Part shown: piece after piece, positions 28,792-37,790 of the stretch
How positions within the stretch are numbered: position 1 is the first letter of the stretch
Layout: each line of letters begins with the position of its first letter
Assembly: GCA_938028725.1 (NCBI GenBank)
Contig: CALIMH010000007.1
Span: 115,483-179,482 of the forward strand
DNA: 64,000 bases
DNA from: an uncultured Anaerolineae bacterium
Lineage (GTDB): Bacteria > Chloroflexota > Anaerolineae > J036 > Brachytrichaceae
Direction of reading: 5' to 3'
Program-made: the position numbers and the translations under genes
The notes under the pieces: model-generated
Told to the model about the DNA's origin: nothing
The model's input: the letters and a program-made list of their open reading frames with translations, nothing else
The model's database searches: none

Positions 28792-30580
28792 CGAGAGGCG
28801 CGCTGCAGGTTTGGCCTTGGCACACGAAGGCCACCGGCGTGCGATCCGCCGGGTAACCGCGCGCGGCGATATGCGGGGCGTCACCTATAGGGTCAAGCAG
28901 CCGCACAACCTGCCAGGAGCTGGGCCGCGCCATCGCAGCCTGCACCCACTGCGCTGCTTGCTCAGCAGAGGCGATGATCACCACCTCGTCTGGTGGCGTC
29001 ACCGCGCGCCACACAGCCAATGCAAAGGGCGCAGCGTGTTCCCCATAGCGCGGGTACTCGTTCAAGAAAGCGCATAGTGCGGCGGCAGCAGCCTCACGCA
29101 GCGATACGTCATCAGTTAGGGAAGACCACTGCGCCAGTGCTGCAGCGAGAGCAGCATTATCTGCCAGCGGCTTGATGCGCACACGCAACATGCCAAGCGC
29201 ATCCTGGCGAGGGGGCACATCATAGAAGCCGCCGTCCTCTGCTTGTAACGCTGAGCACACGTAGCCCCACACCTGTGACGCAACACGCATCGCTTGCGCA
29301 GCGCGAGACGGACGGCATTGCGCTACATCGAGGCAGGCTTGAAGCAGCGCTGCTTGATCAGCCAGCACACCGACCAAGCTGGAAGGGCGCATGTAATCGC
29401 CATCAGGGATCAGCGAGTGAATCACACTGCCATCCGACTGCAGGGTGTGCCTTACAAGCGTATCCCAAATGCGCTCGGCCAGGGCTGCAAGCGCTGGGCG
29501 CTCCAGCACGGCAGCAACATGCAGCAAGGCGGAAACCATCAGCGCGTTCCAATCCGCATACAAGCGCCAGTCAATGAAAGGTGGAGTGAGTTTGGCGCGC
29601 TCAAGGCGCGAGAGCATGTAGTAGTGCTCGTCAGCGTCTTGGCTGCCCGCGAAGTAAACAAGCGAAGGCGTGTCGCGGAGCAAGGTGGCGAGCAAGTAGT
29701 CCAGCGCGGATTCCACGACGCTGCTGAGCGTGCGGACCTCCTCTTGGCGTCCCAGCTTGCGGCAACAAGCAATGGCTTGGGCATACACCGGCAGCAGCCG
29801 CGCGTGGTCCTCCAGCATTTTTTCAAAATGCGGCACGCTCCAATCGGGCGTGGTGGAATAGCGGAACCAGCCGCCGGCGACGCGGTCATACATGCCACCT
29901 GTGCCCATGGCGACAAGGGTGCGCACTGCAAGGTCGAGCATGAGCGGCTCCCTGCTCCGCAGGTGCTCGGCGATCAGCAACGCCCACACGTCACTCATTG
30001 GGAACTTTTGGCCCTCGCCCAATCCACCATGCCGGCGGTCGTAGTTGCGGACGATGCGGGTGATCACCGCGCGCCATACATCCTCGGCCACGTTGGCCAG
30101 TTGTTGTAGCGGCGCGTCAGCAGGCGCGGGGGTGCGCTTCCGCGCCTCAGCTTGGCCGGCGGCCTCGGCGATCTGGCGCAAAATCTCCTCGCGCTCCGTA
30201 TGCCAAGCGCTGACGATGCGCGGCAAGATCGCGCGCATGTGGCTTGGCGCGAGGTACGTGGCACCGTAGAGCACATCCCCATCGGGGGTGAGAAAGCAAG
30301 TGGTCGGCCAGCCACCCATGTTGTAGCGGGCGTTGATGTCGGGGCGCTGATCATTGTCCACCCGAATTGGGATGAAGTGTTCGTTGATGTAGTTGGCGAT
30401 CTGAGGGTCGCTATACACACCCGTGTGGATAGGGTCACCGGGGATGCCATGATCCATGACGTGACACCAGTGGCACCACACAGCGCTGATGCCGAGCAGC
30501 ACAGGCTTGTTCTTTGCTTTTGCTTCAGCAAAGGTGGCCTCGCTCCACTCACGCCATTCGACCAGCGTTGAGCCAGGCAT
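28763..30580 (-). CDS. DUF255/YyaL-type thioredoxin-fold protein (SPATA20-like)
   Basis: 605 residues. The N-terminal thioredoxin-like domain has the CxxC-type motif AVWCHWCHVMDH near residue 37, followed by GGWPTTCFLTPDG; the rest is an alpha/alpha-barrel related to N-acylglucosamine epimerases. These YyaL/SPATA20 proteins are usually 650-700 residues; this one lacks the normal leading segment that ends NPVDWYPW. Function is not well established. ATG 30580 is backed by TACAAT ending 6 nt upstream without a Shine-Dalgarno; the further ATG 30655 is not. Its 3' end overlaps the methyltransferase gene. Confidence 0.85.
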   Translation of the reverse strand: MPGSTLVEWREWSEATFAEAKAKNKPVLLGISAVWCHWCHVMDHGIPGDPIHTGVYSDPQIANYINEHFIPIRVDNDQRPDINARYNMGGWPTTCFLTPDGDVLYGATYLAPSHMRAILPRIVSAWHTEREEILRQIAEAAGQAEARKRTPAPADAPLQQLANVAEDVWRAVITRIVRNYDRRHGGLGEGQKFPMSDVWALLIAEHLRSREPLMLDLAVRTLVAMGTGGMYDRVAGGWFRYSTTPDWSVPHFEKMLEDHARLLPVYAQAIACCRKLGRQEEVRTLSSVVESALDYLLATLLRDTPSLVYFAGSQDADEHYYMLSRLERAKLTPPFIDWRLYADWNALMVSALLHVAAVLERPALAALAERIWDTLVRHTLQSDGSVIHSLIPDGDYMRPSSLVGVLADQAALLQACLDVAQCRPSRAAQAMRVASQVWGYVCSALQAEDGGFYDVPPRQDALGMLRVRIKPLADNAALAAALAQWSSLTDDVSLREAAAAALCAFLNEYPRYGEHAAPFALAVWRAVTPPDEVVIIASAEQAAQWVQAAMARPSSWQVVRLLDPIGDAPHIAARGYPADRTPVAFVCQGQTCSAPLVTPQALQAA

Positions 30581-30586
30581 ATGGCG

Positions 30587-30592
30587 ATTGTA
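30587..30592 (-). promoter_or_regulatory. -10 element placing a leaderless start for the DUF255 gene
   Basis: TACAAT on the minus strand ends 6 nt before ATG 30580. It supports this start over ATG 30655. Confidence 0.4.
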
Positions 30593-30689
30593 GCGATGCG
30601 GCTGATGAGTTCGTGAAAGTGAGAGCTTGCTGACGCCGGCGAGGATAGCGTGCATCGCTCAGGTCCAAACGGAGGTCGAACGCAGATAA

Positions 30690-31820
30690 TTGAGCGTCGT
30701 GCTGATCGGCATTGATGCAAGCCGCGCTGACGCTGCGCAGCCCACGGGCATCGAGCGCCTCTCCCAAGCGTGGATCGAAGCGCTGACGCGCGCCGCGCCA
30801 CAGCATCGCTTTCGCCTGTATCACCGCCGACAGCTCAACGGCGATCACCTACCTCACGTAGAGCACCGCTTGCTGCGCCCCCCGCGACTGTGGACGCAGA
30901 TCGGCTTGGCGCACGAACTGGTGTTCCACCCACCCGAGGCGCTTTTCGTGCCCGGCCATGTGATGCCCTGGACCGCCGCGCTCCCCCCAGTGCGCACGCG
31001 CACTCGGCTCGTGGCTGCCGCACACGACCTAGGCTATCGCCACTTCCCCTATGCCCACCCACCCCTGCAGCGGTTTTACTTGGAGCTGGGCACTTGGTTC
31101 TCGGTGCGCGTGGCGCACGCAGTGATCACCATTTCAAACGCCACCAAGCACGACCTCATCCGCTACTACGGTGTGCCGGCGCGACGCATCTACGTCGCCC
31201 ATCCCGCGCTGCTTCCCGCCGTTCCCCTTAGCGAGACCGACGCGGCGAGAGCGTTACTGCGCCTCTCGCTCGTCCCCGATCGTTTTGTGCTGCACGTCGG
31301 CACACGGCACCCTCGCAAGAACCTGCGCCGCTTGCTCATCGCTTGGGCGCGCAGCGGCCTGGGCCGCGAGTATGCGCTGGTGTTGGCGGGCGCGAGCGGC
31401 TGGGGTGGTGAGGATTTAGAGGCTGTGACCCGCAACTATCACATTCAGGACAGCGTGCGCATCATCAATTACGTGGATGAGCAAACCAAATGGGCGCTGC
31501 TGCGCAACGCCCGCGCCTACGTGCTGCCGTCGTTGGCTGAGGGTTTTGGCCTGCCTCTGCTGGAGGCTCAGTCGGTCGGCCTGCCGATCGCGTGCAGCCG
31601 CAACGCAGCGCTGCCGGAGGTGGCGGGCGAGGGAGCAGCCTACTTCGATCCGCTGGATGAGGGCAACATTGCTGAGGTGCTGTGCGCAGTGACGCGCGAC
31701 ACACAAACGCGGCGGCAACTGCGCGAGGCGGGCTATCGCAACGTGCAACGCTTCTCGTGGGAGGCAAGCGCCCGCGTCATTCTCTCCGCCATCCTCGGTG
31801 AGGAGGCCGACGCAGGATGA
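30690..31820 (+). CDS. GT4-family glycosyltransferase
   Basis: 376 residues, GT-B fold. The N-terminal domain holds GIDASR and ISNATKHDL; the C-terminal nucleotide-sugar domain has GTRHPRKNLRRL and the donor-binding block PSLAEGFGLPLLEAQSVG. It transfers a sugar from an NDP-sugar, most like mannosyl- or rhamnosyl-type polysaccharide enzymes. TTG 30690 is chosen because GGAGG (30671-30675) precedes it, though the 14-nt spacing is long; GTG 30699 is the alternative. The stop overlaps the next gene's ATG (ATGA), so the two are translationally coupled. Confidence 0.85.
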   Translation: MSVVLIGIDASRADAAQPTGIERLSQAWIEALTRAAPQHRFRLYHRRQLNGDHLPHVEHRLLRPPRLWTQIGLAHELVFHPPEALFVPGHVMPWTAALPPVRTRTRLVAAAHDLGYRHFPYAHPPLQRFYLELGTWFSVRVAHAVITISNATKHDLIRYYGVPARRIYVAHPALLPAVPLSETDAARALLRLSLVPDRFVLHVGTRHPRKNLRRLLIAWARSGLGREYALVLAGASGWGGEDLEAVTRNYHIQDSVRIINYVDEQTKWALLRNARAYVLPSLAEGFGLPLLEAQSVGLPIACSRNAALPEVAGEGAAYFDPLDEGNIAEVLCAVTRDTQTRRQLREAGYRNVQRFSWEASARVILSAILGEEADAG

Positions 31821-32446
31821 AACCGATTGCTGCAGTGGTGCTGGCCGCAGGCATCTCCTCTCGCTTCGGCCAGAACAAGCTGCTGTTGCCGTTTCGAGGC
31901 GCAACCGTGATCCGCTGCACGGTGAGAGCGGTGATAGAAGCCGGCGCAGCGCCGGTGGTAGTCGTCACCGGTCACGATCGTGAGGCGATTGTGACGGCGC
32001 TGGATGGCTTGGCGGTGGAGTTTGTCCACAACCCAGCTTACCGCGAAGGGGAGCGCGCCTCCTCGGTTCAGACGGGGCTGCGCCACTTGCTGGCGCTGGG
32101 AGGTGCTATCGCGGGCGCGCTCATGGTGCTGGGCGATCAGCCGTTGGTGCAGCCGTCCACCATGCGCAAACTGATGCAGGCGTTCATTCAACAGTGCGGC
32201 ACGATCATTGTGCCACACTACAGGGATGAGCGTGGCAATCCCGTGTTAATTGGGCGGATGTGGTGGGAGGAGGCGCTGAACACACCGACGGAAGCCGGCA
32301 TGCGCGCGTTGCTGGAAGCGCATCCCCAGTCCATTGGCCACGTGTGGGTGCGGGACATCGGCGTGGTGTGCGATGTGGACACACCGGCGCTATATCAGCA
32401 AGCGCTGCAGCTGCTGGAGCGGCGCGCTCACCACTGGGCAGCGTAG
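31817..32446 (+). CDS. MobA/MocA-like nucleotidyltransferase
   Basis: 209 residues. The N-terminal nucleotide-binding signature VLAAGISSRFGQNKLLLPF (8-26) and VLGDQP fit the MocA/NTP_transf_3 group, which includes molybdopterin cytidylyltransferase. No other molybdenum cofactor gene is in view, so the substrate is open. It is ATGA-coupled to the GT4 gene, and its last 19 bp overlap the end of cofC, another nucleotidyltransferase, on the opposite strand. A role in nucleotide-sugar or cofactor activation is equally possible. Confidence 0.8.
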   Translation: MKPIAAVVLAAGISSRFGQNKLLLPFRGATVIRCTVRAVIEAGAAPVVVVTGHDREAIVTALDGLAVEFVHNPAYREGERASSVQTGLRHLLALGGAIAGALMVLGDQPLVQPSTMRKLMQAFIQQCGTIIVPHYRDERGNPVLIGRMWWEEALNTPTEAGMRALLEAHPQSIGHVWVRDIGVVCDVDTPALYQQALQLLERRAHHWAA

Positions 32447-33021
32447 AAGTACAAGTCCTCCGGCCAGTCAATGTCTAGGCCAATTGTCTCGGAGTGATAC
32501 CAGTGCACGGGCACACGCTTAGCCATCGCCTGCGCAGCGTGTCTGCGGGCGCTATCCTCCCCAAACGCAAAATCAATCACCGAGGGTGGTTTAAGCAAGA
32601 GCGCATTTGTGCCGCTGCCACGGCGGTCAGGTGCTAACACAACACAGCGGCCGGCGCATTCGCGCGCCAACTGCACCATCGTGCGTAGGTCATTGGGTTG
32701 CACAGCCAGCAAGTCCGCAGCCAGCACCAGCAGAGCCTCTGCCGCGCGCAGGCGTCTGCGGCCTTGCCGAAGCGCTGCGTTGAGATCGTTGCCGTGCTCG
32801 CGCAACGCAACCAGCCCGCTCTGCTGCGCCCATGCCAAGACATCGGGGTCACGGCTGATCACGGCGATCTGGTCGGCCACGGCAGCATCCCGCAGCACAT
32901 AAGCGAGGCGCTGCAGCGAATCGGCCATGAGCGAGGCTCGAGCTTGTGGTCCTAGGCAAGCGCTTAGGCGCGTCTTCACCTGCAGCAATGGCTTCACCGG
33001 CACAAGGGCACACACACGCAT
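32428..33021 (-). CDS. cofC: 2-phospho-L-lactate (phosphoenolpyruvate) guanylyltransferase CofC/FbiD
   Basis: 197 residues. It activates 2-phospholactate, or phosphoenolpyruvate in some bacteria, with GTP to make the donor used by CofD in coenzyme F420 synthesis. Conserved segments are ALVPVKPLLQVKTRLS at the N-terminus, REHGNDLNAALRQG, VLAADLLAVQP, and DRRGSGTNALLLKPP near the middle. The start follows the cofD stop by 19 nt on the same strand; no clear Shine-Dalgarno. F420 in turn implies F420-dependent oxidoreductases elsewhere in the genome. Confidence 0.88.
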   Translation of the reverse strand: MRVCALVPVKPLLQVKTRLSACLGPQARASLMADSLQRLAYVLRDAAVADQIAVISRDPDVLAWAQQSGLVALREHGNDLNAALRQGRRRLRAAEALLVLAADLLAVQPNDLRTMVQLARECAGRCVVLAPDRRGSGTNALLLKPPSVIDFAFGEDSARRHAAQAMAKRVPVHWYHSETIGLDIDWPEDLYFYAAQW

Positions 33022-33040
33022 GGCGGCAACGCGCAGCAGC

Positions 33041-34006
33041 TCACTGCATGGTGCAGCCGCCCAACCTCTCTGGGCGCAAGCGGTCGGCGAAGTTCACCAC
33101 CTCGCAAGCCAAGCGGGCTCGCGCGTCTGCATCCACCATCAGCGTGTCGGTCACCAGTGTGCCGATACCCATGCTGGCGATGCGCTGCTGGAGCTCAGCA
33201 TCGCGCACATCAAGCACAAAGCCATTGAGGAACTCGGCGTAGTGGCAAGCCACTGTCACCGCTGAAGACTCCTGTCCCATCTCACGCATCAGTTTTGCTG
33301 CAGGCCCCTTGACCGCCTCACCGCCGATGATCGGCGTGACGGCGATGATCGGCGCGCTGGCGTTGAGCACAGCGTCGCGCATAGCCGGCAGCGCCAAGAT
33401 GGGATCAATGCTCAGGTATAGGTTGGACGGCGCGATGATGATGGTATCCGCCACCTCTATGGCGCGCAGGGCATCTGGGAGCGGCTCGGCCTCCTCGGCG
33501 CCTTCATAGATCAAGTTGCGCACCTCTGGCTGATAGCGCTGCTTGACGAAGTATTCCTGAAAGTCGAACAGCCCCTCGTCCGTGTCCACTACCGTGCGCA
33601 CCTTGTCGTTGGTCATGGGCAGCAATCGCGCGCGCACTCCCAAGCGCCGGCACAGCTCCGCTGTCACCTCTTGGAGCGTTAAGCCCTGGCTCAACATCTG
33701 TGTGCGCAATAAGTGGGTGGCCAAGTCTTTGTCACCCAGGCGGAACCAGGGGTTCACGCCATAGCGCTCGAGCATGGCGAAGTTGTGAAACGTGTCGCCT
33801 GCGATGCCCCAGCCAGTATCGGGATTGGAGAGGCCGGCGAGCGCATACATCATGGTGTCCAGGTCCGGACAGATGCGCAAACCATACAGTTCGAGGTCGT
33901 CCGCCGTGTTGACGATCACGGTTAAGGACTCTGCCCCCACTGCGCGCTGTAGCCCTTCACACAAGCGAGAGCCACCCACTCCACCAGCGAAGACAACGAT
34001 GTTCAT
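33041..34006 (-). CDS. cofD: 2-phospho-L-lactate transferase CofD/FbiA
   Basis: 321 residues. It joins the GDP-activated phospholactyl moiety to Fo to make F420-0. Hallmarks are the N-terminal FAGGVGGSRL, NTADDLELYGLRICPDLDT, RLGDKDLATH and PSNLYLSIDPILALP. MNIVVFAGGVGG is the canonical N-terminus, so ATG 34006 is right even though the GGAGGT upstream sits almost against the start codon, an unusually short spacing. With cofC it forms a two-gene operon; cofE/fbiB and cofGH are not in the window. Confidence 0.93.
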   Translation of the reverse strand: MNIVVFAGGVGGSRLCEGLQRAVGAESLTVIVNTADDLELYGLRICPDLDTMMYALAGLSNPDTGWGIAGDTFHNFAMLERYGVNPWFRLGDKDLATHLLRTQMLSQGLTLQEVTAELCRRLGVRARLLPMTNDKVRTVVDTDEGLFDFQEYFVKQRYQPEVRNLIYEGAEEAEPLPDALRAIEVADTIIIAPSNLYLSIDPILALPAMRDAVLNASAPIIAVTPIIGGEAVKGPAAKLMREMGQESSAVTVACHYAEFLNGFVLDVRDAELQQRIASMGIGTLVTDTLMVDADARARLACEVVNFADRLRPERLGGCTMQ

Positions 34007-34077
34007 ACCTCCATTTTGCTCGAACCCATGATTCCACGCAAGGGCATTCGTGCGCGCGTTGCCGATGAGTGCTCCCG

Positions 34078-34083
34078 TATAAT
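34078..34083 (+). promoter_or_regulatory. -10 element upstream of dnaN
   Basis: A perfect TATAAT lies 37 nt before dnaN. TTGCCG upstream is only 13 nt away, too short a spacer for a -35, so the -35 is unclear. No DnaA boxes or origin features were noticed in the short upstream region. Confidence 0.45.
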
Positions 34084-34120
34084 GGAAACAACCCTTGCCA
34101 AACGTCATTGACCGGATCTC

Positions 34121-35275
34121 ATGAGAGTGCAATGCCTACAAGAGAACTTGGCGCGCGCGTTGAGCCTGGTGAGCCGAGCAGTCGCACCGCGCACCGCGAC
34201 GCTGCCCGTGTTGACGCACGTGTTGCTGGCCACAGACAACGGGCGGTTGAAGGTCGCCGCCACCAACTTAGAGGTGGGGGTTGTCTACTGGATTGGGGCC
34301 AAGGTGGAGAGCGACGGCGCGATCACAGTGCCCGCGCGCACTCTCAGCGAACTGGTGACATTGTTGCCGGCCGACAAGGTGGACCTCGAGCTCAACGTGC
34401 GCACGCAGACATTGCGCGTGCAATGCGGCCGTACTGACACCACCATCAAGGGCATAGACGCCCAAGAATTCCCCATCATCCCCTCGCCCGGCGAGCAACC
34501 GTTGGCGCGCATCAGTGGCAGCGCGCTCAAGAAGCTCATCAGCCAGGTGGTCTTCGCAGCAGCTACGGATGAGAGCCGTCCCGCACTGACTGGTGTGCTG
34601 ACTAAGCTGGACGGTGAGCGCATCATCATGGTGGCCACAGACGGCTTCCGGCTCAGCAAGCGCGAGGAGAAGCTGCTGGAGGCAATCACCAGTGACGCCC
34701 CCGTCACCATGCTGATCCCAGCAAAGGCGCTGCAGGAGGTCTCGCGTGTGATCGAGAGCGAGGAGGACGTGGTGTTCATCCATCTCACCGCCTCACACGG
34801 GCAAGCGATGTTTCAAACTCCCCGCGCCAATGTGGTGGCTCAGCTCATAGACCAGAAGTTTCCACCTTGGGAAGCGATTGTGCCGCAGCGCTACGAGACG
34901 CGAGTGACCATCAACGCCGCTGAGATGCTCAAAGCGTGCCGCCAGGCCAGCATCTTTGCTCGTGAGTCCGCCGACATGGTGCGGCTGGGCATTCATGTGG
35001 GCGAAGACCTGGAGCCGGGCAAGGTGACGGTGAGCGCTCGCGCCGATGAGACCGGCGAAAATTGCAGCGAGCTGGAAGCCATCACGTCCGGCAAAAGCAT
35101 GGAGATCGGCTTCAACGTGCGTTACTTGATCGAGGGGATAAGCGCAGCCGACAGCCCACAAGTGGTGATGGACTTGATCCAGCCGCGCAGTCCGGCTGTG
35201 TTACGAGCGATCGGCGATGAGCACTACTTACACATCATCATGCCGATGAACCTGCCGGGCAGTAATCCAACATAA
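34121..35275 (+). CDS. dnaN: DNA polymerase III beta subunit (sliding clamp)
   Basis: 384 residues, three clamp domains. The N-terminus with ENLARALSLVSRAVAPRTAT and the following TLPVLTHVLL are typical, as are DGFRLSKRE and the C-terminal HYLHIIMPMNL. Dimers encircle DNA and tether the polymerase. ATG 34121 gives the standard N-terminus; no Shine-Dalgarno is obvious. It is not next to dnaA or recF, so this is probably not the replication origin. The divergent neighbour is cofD, and uvrC follows on the same strand after 78 nt. Confidence 0.95.
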   Translation: MRVQCLQENLARALSLVSRAVAPRTATLPVLTHVLLATDNGRLKVAATNLEVGVVYWIGAKVESDGAITVPARTLSELVTLLPADKVDLELNVRTQTLRVQCGRTDTTIKGIDAQEFPIIPSPGEQPLARISGSALKKLISQVVFAAATDESRPALTGVLTKLDGERIIMVATDGFRLSKREEKLLEAITSDAPVTMLIPAKALQEVSRVIESEEDVVFIHLTASHGQAMFQTPRANVVAQLIDQKFPPWEAIVPQRYETRVTINAAEMLKACRQASIFARESADMVRLGIHVGEDLEPGKVTVSARADETGENCSELEAITSGKSMEIGFNVRYLIEGISAADSPQVVMDLIQPRSPAVLRAIGDEHYLHIIMPMNLPGSNPT

Positions 35276-35344
35276 CCGCTGTCGTGCGGCTGAACTGTCC
35301 CTGAGCCAACTTCCACAAGCACACCGATTCGGACGGCCGGCCCC

Positions 35345-35350
35345 TATACT
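35345..35350 (+). promoter_or_regulatory. -10-like element before uvrC
   Basis: TATACT ends 12 nt before ATG 35363 (3 nt before an in-frame TTG). This would give an mRNA with a leader of only a few bases; no Shine-Dalgarno is present. Confidence 0.4.
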
Positions 35351-35362
35351 TGCTTGGCGCCG

Positions 35363-37249
35363 ATGGCCATCCCAGAACATCTTGCGGCAACTGTCAACGC
35401 GCTGCCCACAGCACCGGGGTGCTATTTGTTCCTCAGCGCCAGCGGCGAAGTGTTGTACGTCGGCAAAGCGGTCAATTTGCGCAGCCGCGTGCGCTCCTAC
35501 TTCAACCCAAACACGTGGGCAGCTAGCCCCAAGACCGGCCGGCTAGTGCGCGAGATCGCACGCATCGAGTTTGTGGTGCGCGGCAGCGAGCTGGAGGCGC
35601 TGATTCAAGAAGCCGAGCTGATCAAGCTGCATCGCCCAAGATATAACATCCGCCTGAAAGATGACAAGCGCTACCCCTACCTCAAAGTGACCTGGCAAGA
35701 CGACTTCCCAACGGTGGTGGTCACGCGACGGCTTGAGCGCGACGGCGCGCGCTACTTCGGCCCCTACTCCGACGCGCGCGCCGTTTACACCACCCGCGAC
35801 ACACTGCGACGCGTCTTCCCATTTCTGAGCTGTGATCGCATCATCACCGGCCACGACACCCGCGCCTGCATCTACTACGACATCAAACTATGCAGCGGAC
35901 CCTGCATCGGCGCAATCAGCCGCGAGGAATATCGCGCCAACATCCAGCGCCTGTGCGACTTCTTGGAGGGCAAAAATGAGCAGGTGATCACCGACCTGGA
36001 AGCGCGCATGAACCGCGCTGCTGAGTCCTTGCAATTTGAGCGCGCAGCAGAATACCGCGACCAGTTGCGCGCGCTGCAGCACGTGATCGAAAAACAGCGC
36101 ATCATCAATACCAGCGGAGGCGACCAGGATGTGATCGCCTTCGCACGCGACGAGGGCGAAGCCTGTGTGCAGGTGCTGTTCATCCGCAACGGCAAGCTGC
36201 TCGGCCAAGAATACTTTGTGCTCGACGGCACCGAAGGGGAAAGCGACGAAGCCGTGCTGGACGCCTTCATCAAGCGCTTCTACAACGAGGCCGCCTACGT
36301 CCCACAAAACGTGCTGCTGCCAGCACAACTAGAAGAAGTGCACATCCTCGAGAATTGGCTGCGACAGAAGCGAGGAAGCTTGGTCCAACTGCGCGCACCC
36401 GACGGTGACGAGCACGCCGCAGCGTTGATTCAGCTCGCACGGGAGAACGCACGCCAACAGCTTGAAGTGCTTAAGGCACAGTGGCGCGAAGACACCCTGC
36501 GCCAGGAAGCCACCCTGCGCGAGCTGCAAGAGATGCTGGAATTGCCGCGCCCGCCAGTGCGCATCGAGTGCTACGACATCAGCAACACGCACGGAGTTGC
36601 CATCGTCGGCAGCATGATCACTTTTGTGCACGGTGTGCCCAAGAAAAGCGACTATCGGCGCTTCAACATCACTGGCCTAGACGGGCCGGACGACTTTGAA
36701 TCTATCCGCCAAATGCTGCGCCGGCGCTTTCAGCGTTGGAAGGAAAGCCAAGCGCTGGCGTCAAAAGCCGCGTCCGGCGCGACCTTCGCGCAAAAGCAAA
36801 AGCCACAGGAAGCTGCATGGGCGCTACTGCCCGACCTCATCATCATTGACGGCGGCAAAGGACAGCTCAACGCCGCGCTGGAAGTGCTGCGAGAGTTCGA
36901 TTTGGCGCACGTGATCCCCACCATCGCGCTCGCCAAGCGCGAGGAAGCAGTCTTCAAGCCGGATCGCCAAGAGGCTATCTTGCTGCCGCGCGACGCCCAA
37001 GCGTTTTACCTCTTGCAGCGCATCCGCGATGAGGCCCACCGCTACGGCCTGCAAGGACATCGCCGGCAACGCCATCGGATTGGCCTGGCCTCGCAGCTCG
37101 AGGCGCTGCCAGGCATCGGCCCAGTGCGACGACGCAAGCTGCTAGCCACGTTTGGGTCGCTGGATGGCATCCGCGCTGCTAGTCTGGAGGCCCTGAGTGC
37201 AGTGGTGCCGCGCCCGGTCGCAGAGCGGATCAAGGCGATGCTGGGCTGA
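35363..37249 (+). CDS. uvrC: Excinuclease ABC subunit C
   Basis: 628 residues. The order is complete: GIY-YIG nuclease (GCYLFLSASGEVLYVGKA, about 15-95), Cys-rich region with RACIYYDIKLCSGPCIG, UVR motif that binds UvrB (near 205-240), RNase H-like nuclease (IECYDISNTHG and IIDGGKGQL), and tandem helix-hairpin-helix (LPGIGPVRRRKLLATFGS). It makes both incisions in nucleotide excision repair. ATG 35363 follows a TATACT by 12 nt; an in-frame TTG nine bases earlier cannot be excluded. The uvrD/pcrA helicase lies 16 kb away. Confidence 0.95.
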   Translation: MAIPEHLAATVNALPTAPGCYLFLSASGEVLYVGKAVNLRSRVRSYFNPNTWAASPKTGRLVREIARIEFVVRGSELEALIQEAELIKLHRPRYNIRLKDDKRYPYLKVTWQDDFPTVVVTRRLERDGARYFGPYSDARAVYTTRDTLRRVFPFLSCDRIITGHDTRACIYYDIKLCSGPCIGAISREEYRANIQRLCDFLEGKNEQVITDLEARMNRAAESLQFERAAEYRDQLRALQHVIEKQRIINTSGGDQDVIAFARDEGEACVQVLFIRNGKLLGQEYFVLDGTEGESDEAVLDAFIKRFYNEAAYVPQNVLLPAQLEEVHILENWLRQKRGSLVQLRAPDGDEHAAALIQLARENARQQLEVLKAQWREDTLRQEATLRELQEMLELPRPPVRIECYDISNTHGVAIVGSMITFVHGVPKKSDYRRFNITGLDGPDDFESIRQMLRRRFQRWKESQALASKAASGATFAQKQKPQEAAWALLPDLIIIDGGKGQLNAALEVLREFDLAHVIPTIALAKREEAVFKPDRQEAILLPRDAQAFYLLQRIRDEAHRYGLQGHRRQRHRIGLASQLEALPGIGPVRRRKLLATFGSLDGIRAASLEALSAVVPRPVAERIKAMLG

Positions 37250-37260
37250 GAGGCTCAGCA

Positions 37261-37776
37261 TCAGCGAATCGAACAAGCTGACCACAGCCCGCGCCCAGCC
37301 TGACGCGCCTCTTGCTCAGCTCGGCGCAACCGATCGACGTGCTTGACGTCGGGCGGAAATGTGCGCGCAACCGCGTAGCCCTCGCGCACGAGCTCCTCGT
37401 TCACCATGCGGCCATCGAGCAGATACACATAGCGCAACAAGCGGCCGTAGCGATCGGTTTCGTTCACGTCCCGCTCCAAGCGCACGGTCTGACCACCGAC
37501 CAAGCGCTGGTTAAACGCGCTGGCTTCTAGCCCGAAGCAGTCCACCTGCTTGGTGGATTCAGGCGCATCCACACCGATGTAGCGCACACGATAGCTCACT
37601 CCGTTGATCTGCACCTGGATCGTGTCACCATCCACGACGCGTGTCACCAGCGCATCTTCGCCGGGCGGCAAGGCGGGGTTAGCGTCACGCGCGCTACGGT
37701 TGAGAAACATCTCCGACAGGACAAAGCCGACGAAGGCAACGAGAAACACCGCTACCAAGAGTCTACGTTGGGCCAT
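37261..37776 (-). CDS. Membrane-anchored or secreted thermonuclease-family nuclease
   Basis: 171 residues. An N-terminal hydrophobic segment (about 5-23) is followed by a staphylococcal nuclease-like fold with RVVDGDTIQV, VRYIGVDAPES and DRYGRLLRYVYL, which carry the Ca2+-binding Asp and catalytic Arg/Glu region. It probably degrades DNA or RNA outside the membrane. ATG 37776 has GGAG upstream; the frame extends 18 codons further without support. It lies 14 nt downstream of the E2 gene on the same strand, an unusual partner. Confidence 0.88.
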   Translation of the reverse strand: MAQRRLLVAVFLVAFVGFVLSEMFLNRSARDANPALPPGEDALVTRVVDGDTIQVQINGVSYRVRYIGVDAPESTKQVDCFGLEASAFNQRLVGGQTVRLERDVNETDRYGRLLRYVYLLDGRMVNEELVREGYAVARTFPPDVKHVDRLRRAEQEARQAGRGLWSACSIR

Positions 37777-37790
37777 GTGCACTCCACGAG

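Noticed and set aside
34059..34083. TTGCCG as the -35 box of dnaN
   Set aside because: The spacer to TATAAT is 13 nt, outside the 16-18 nt needed.
34006..34121. Replication origin near dnaN
   Set aside because: dnaA and recF are absent, and I saw no cluster of DnaA boxes in this short region.
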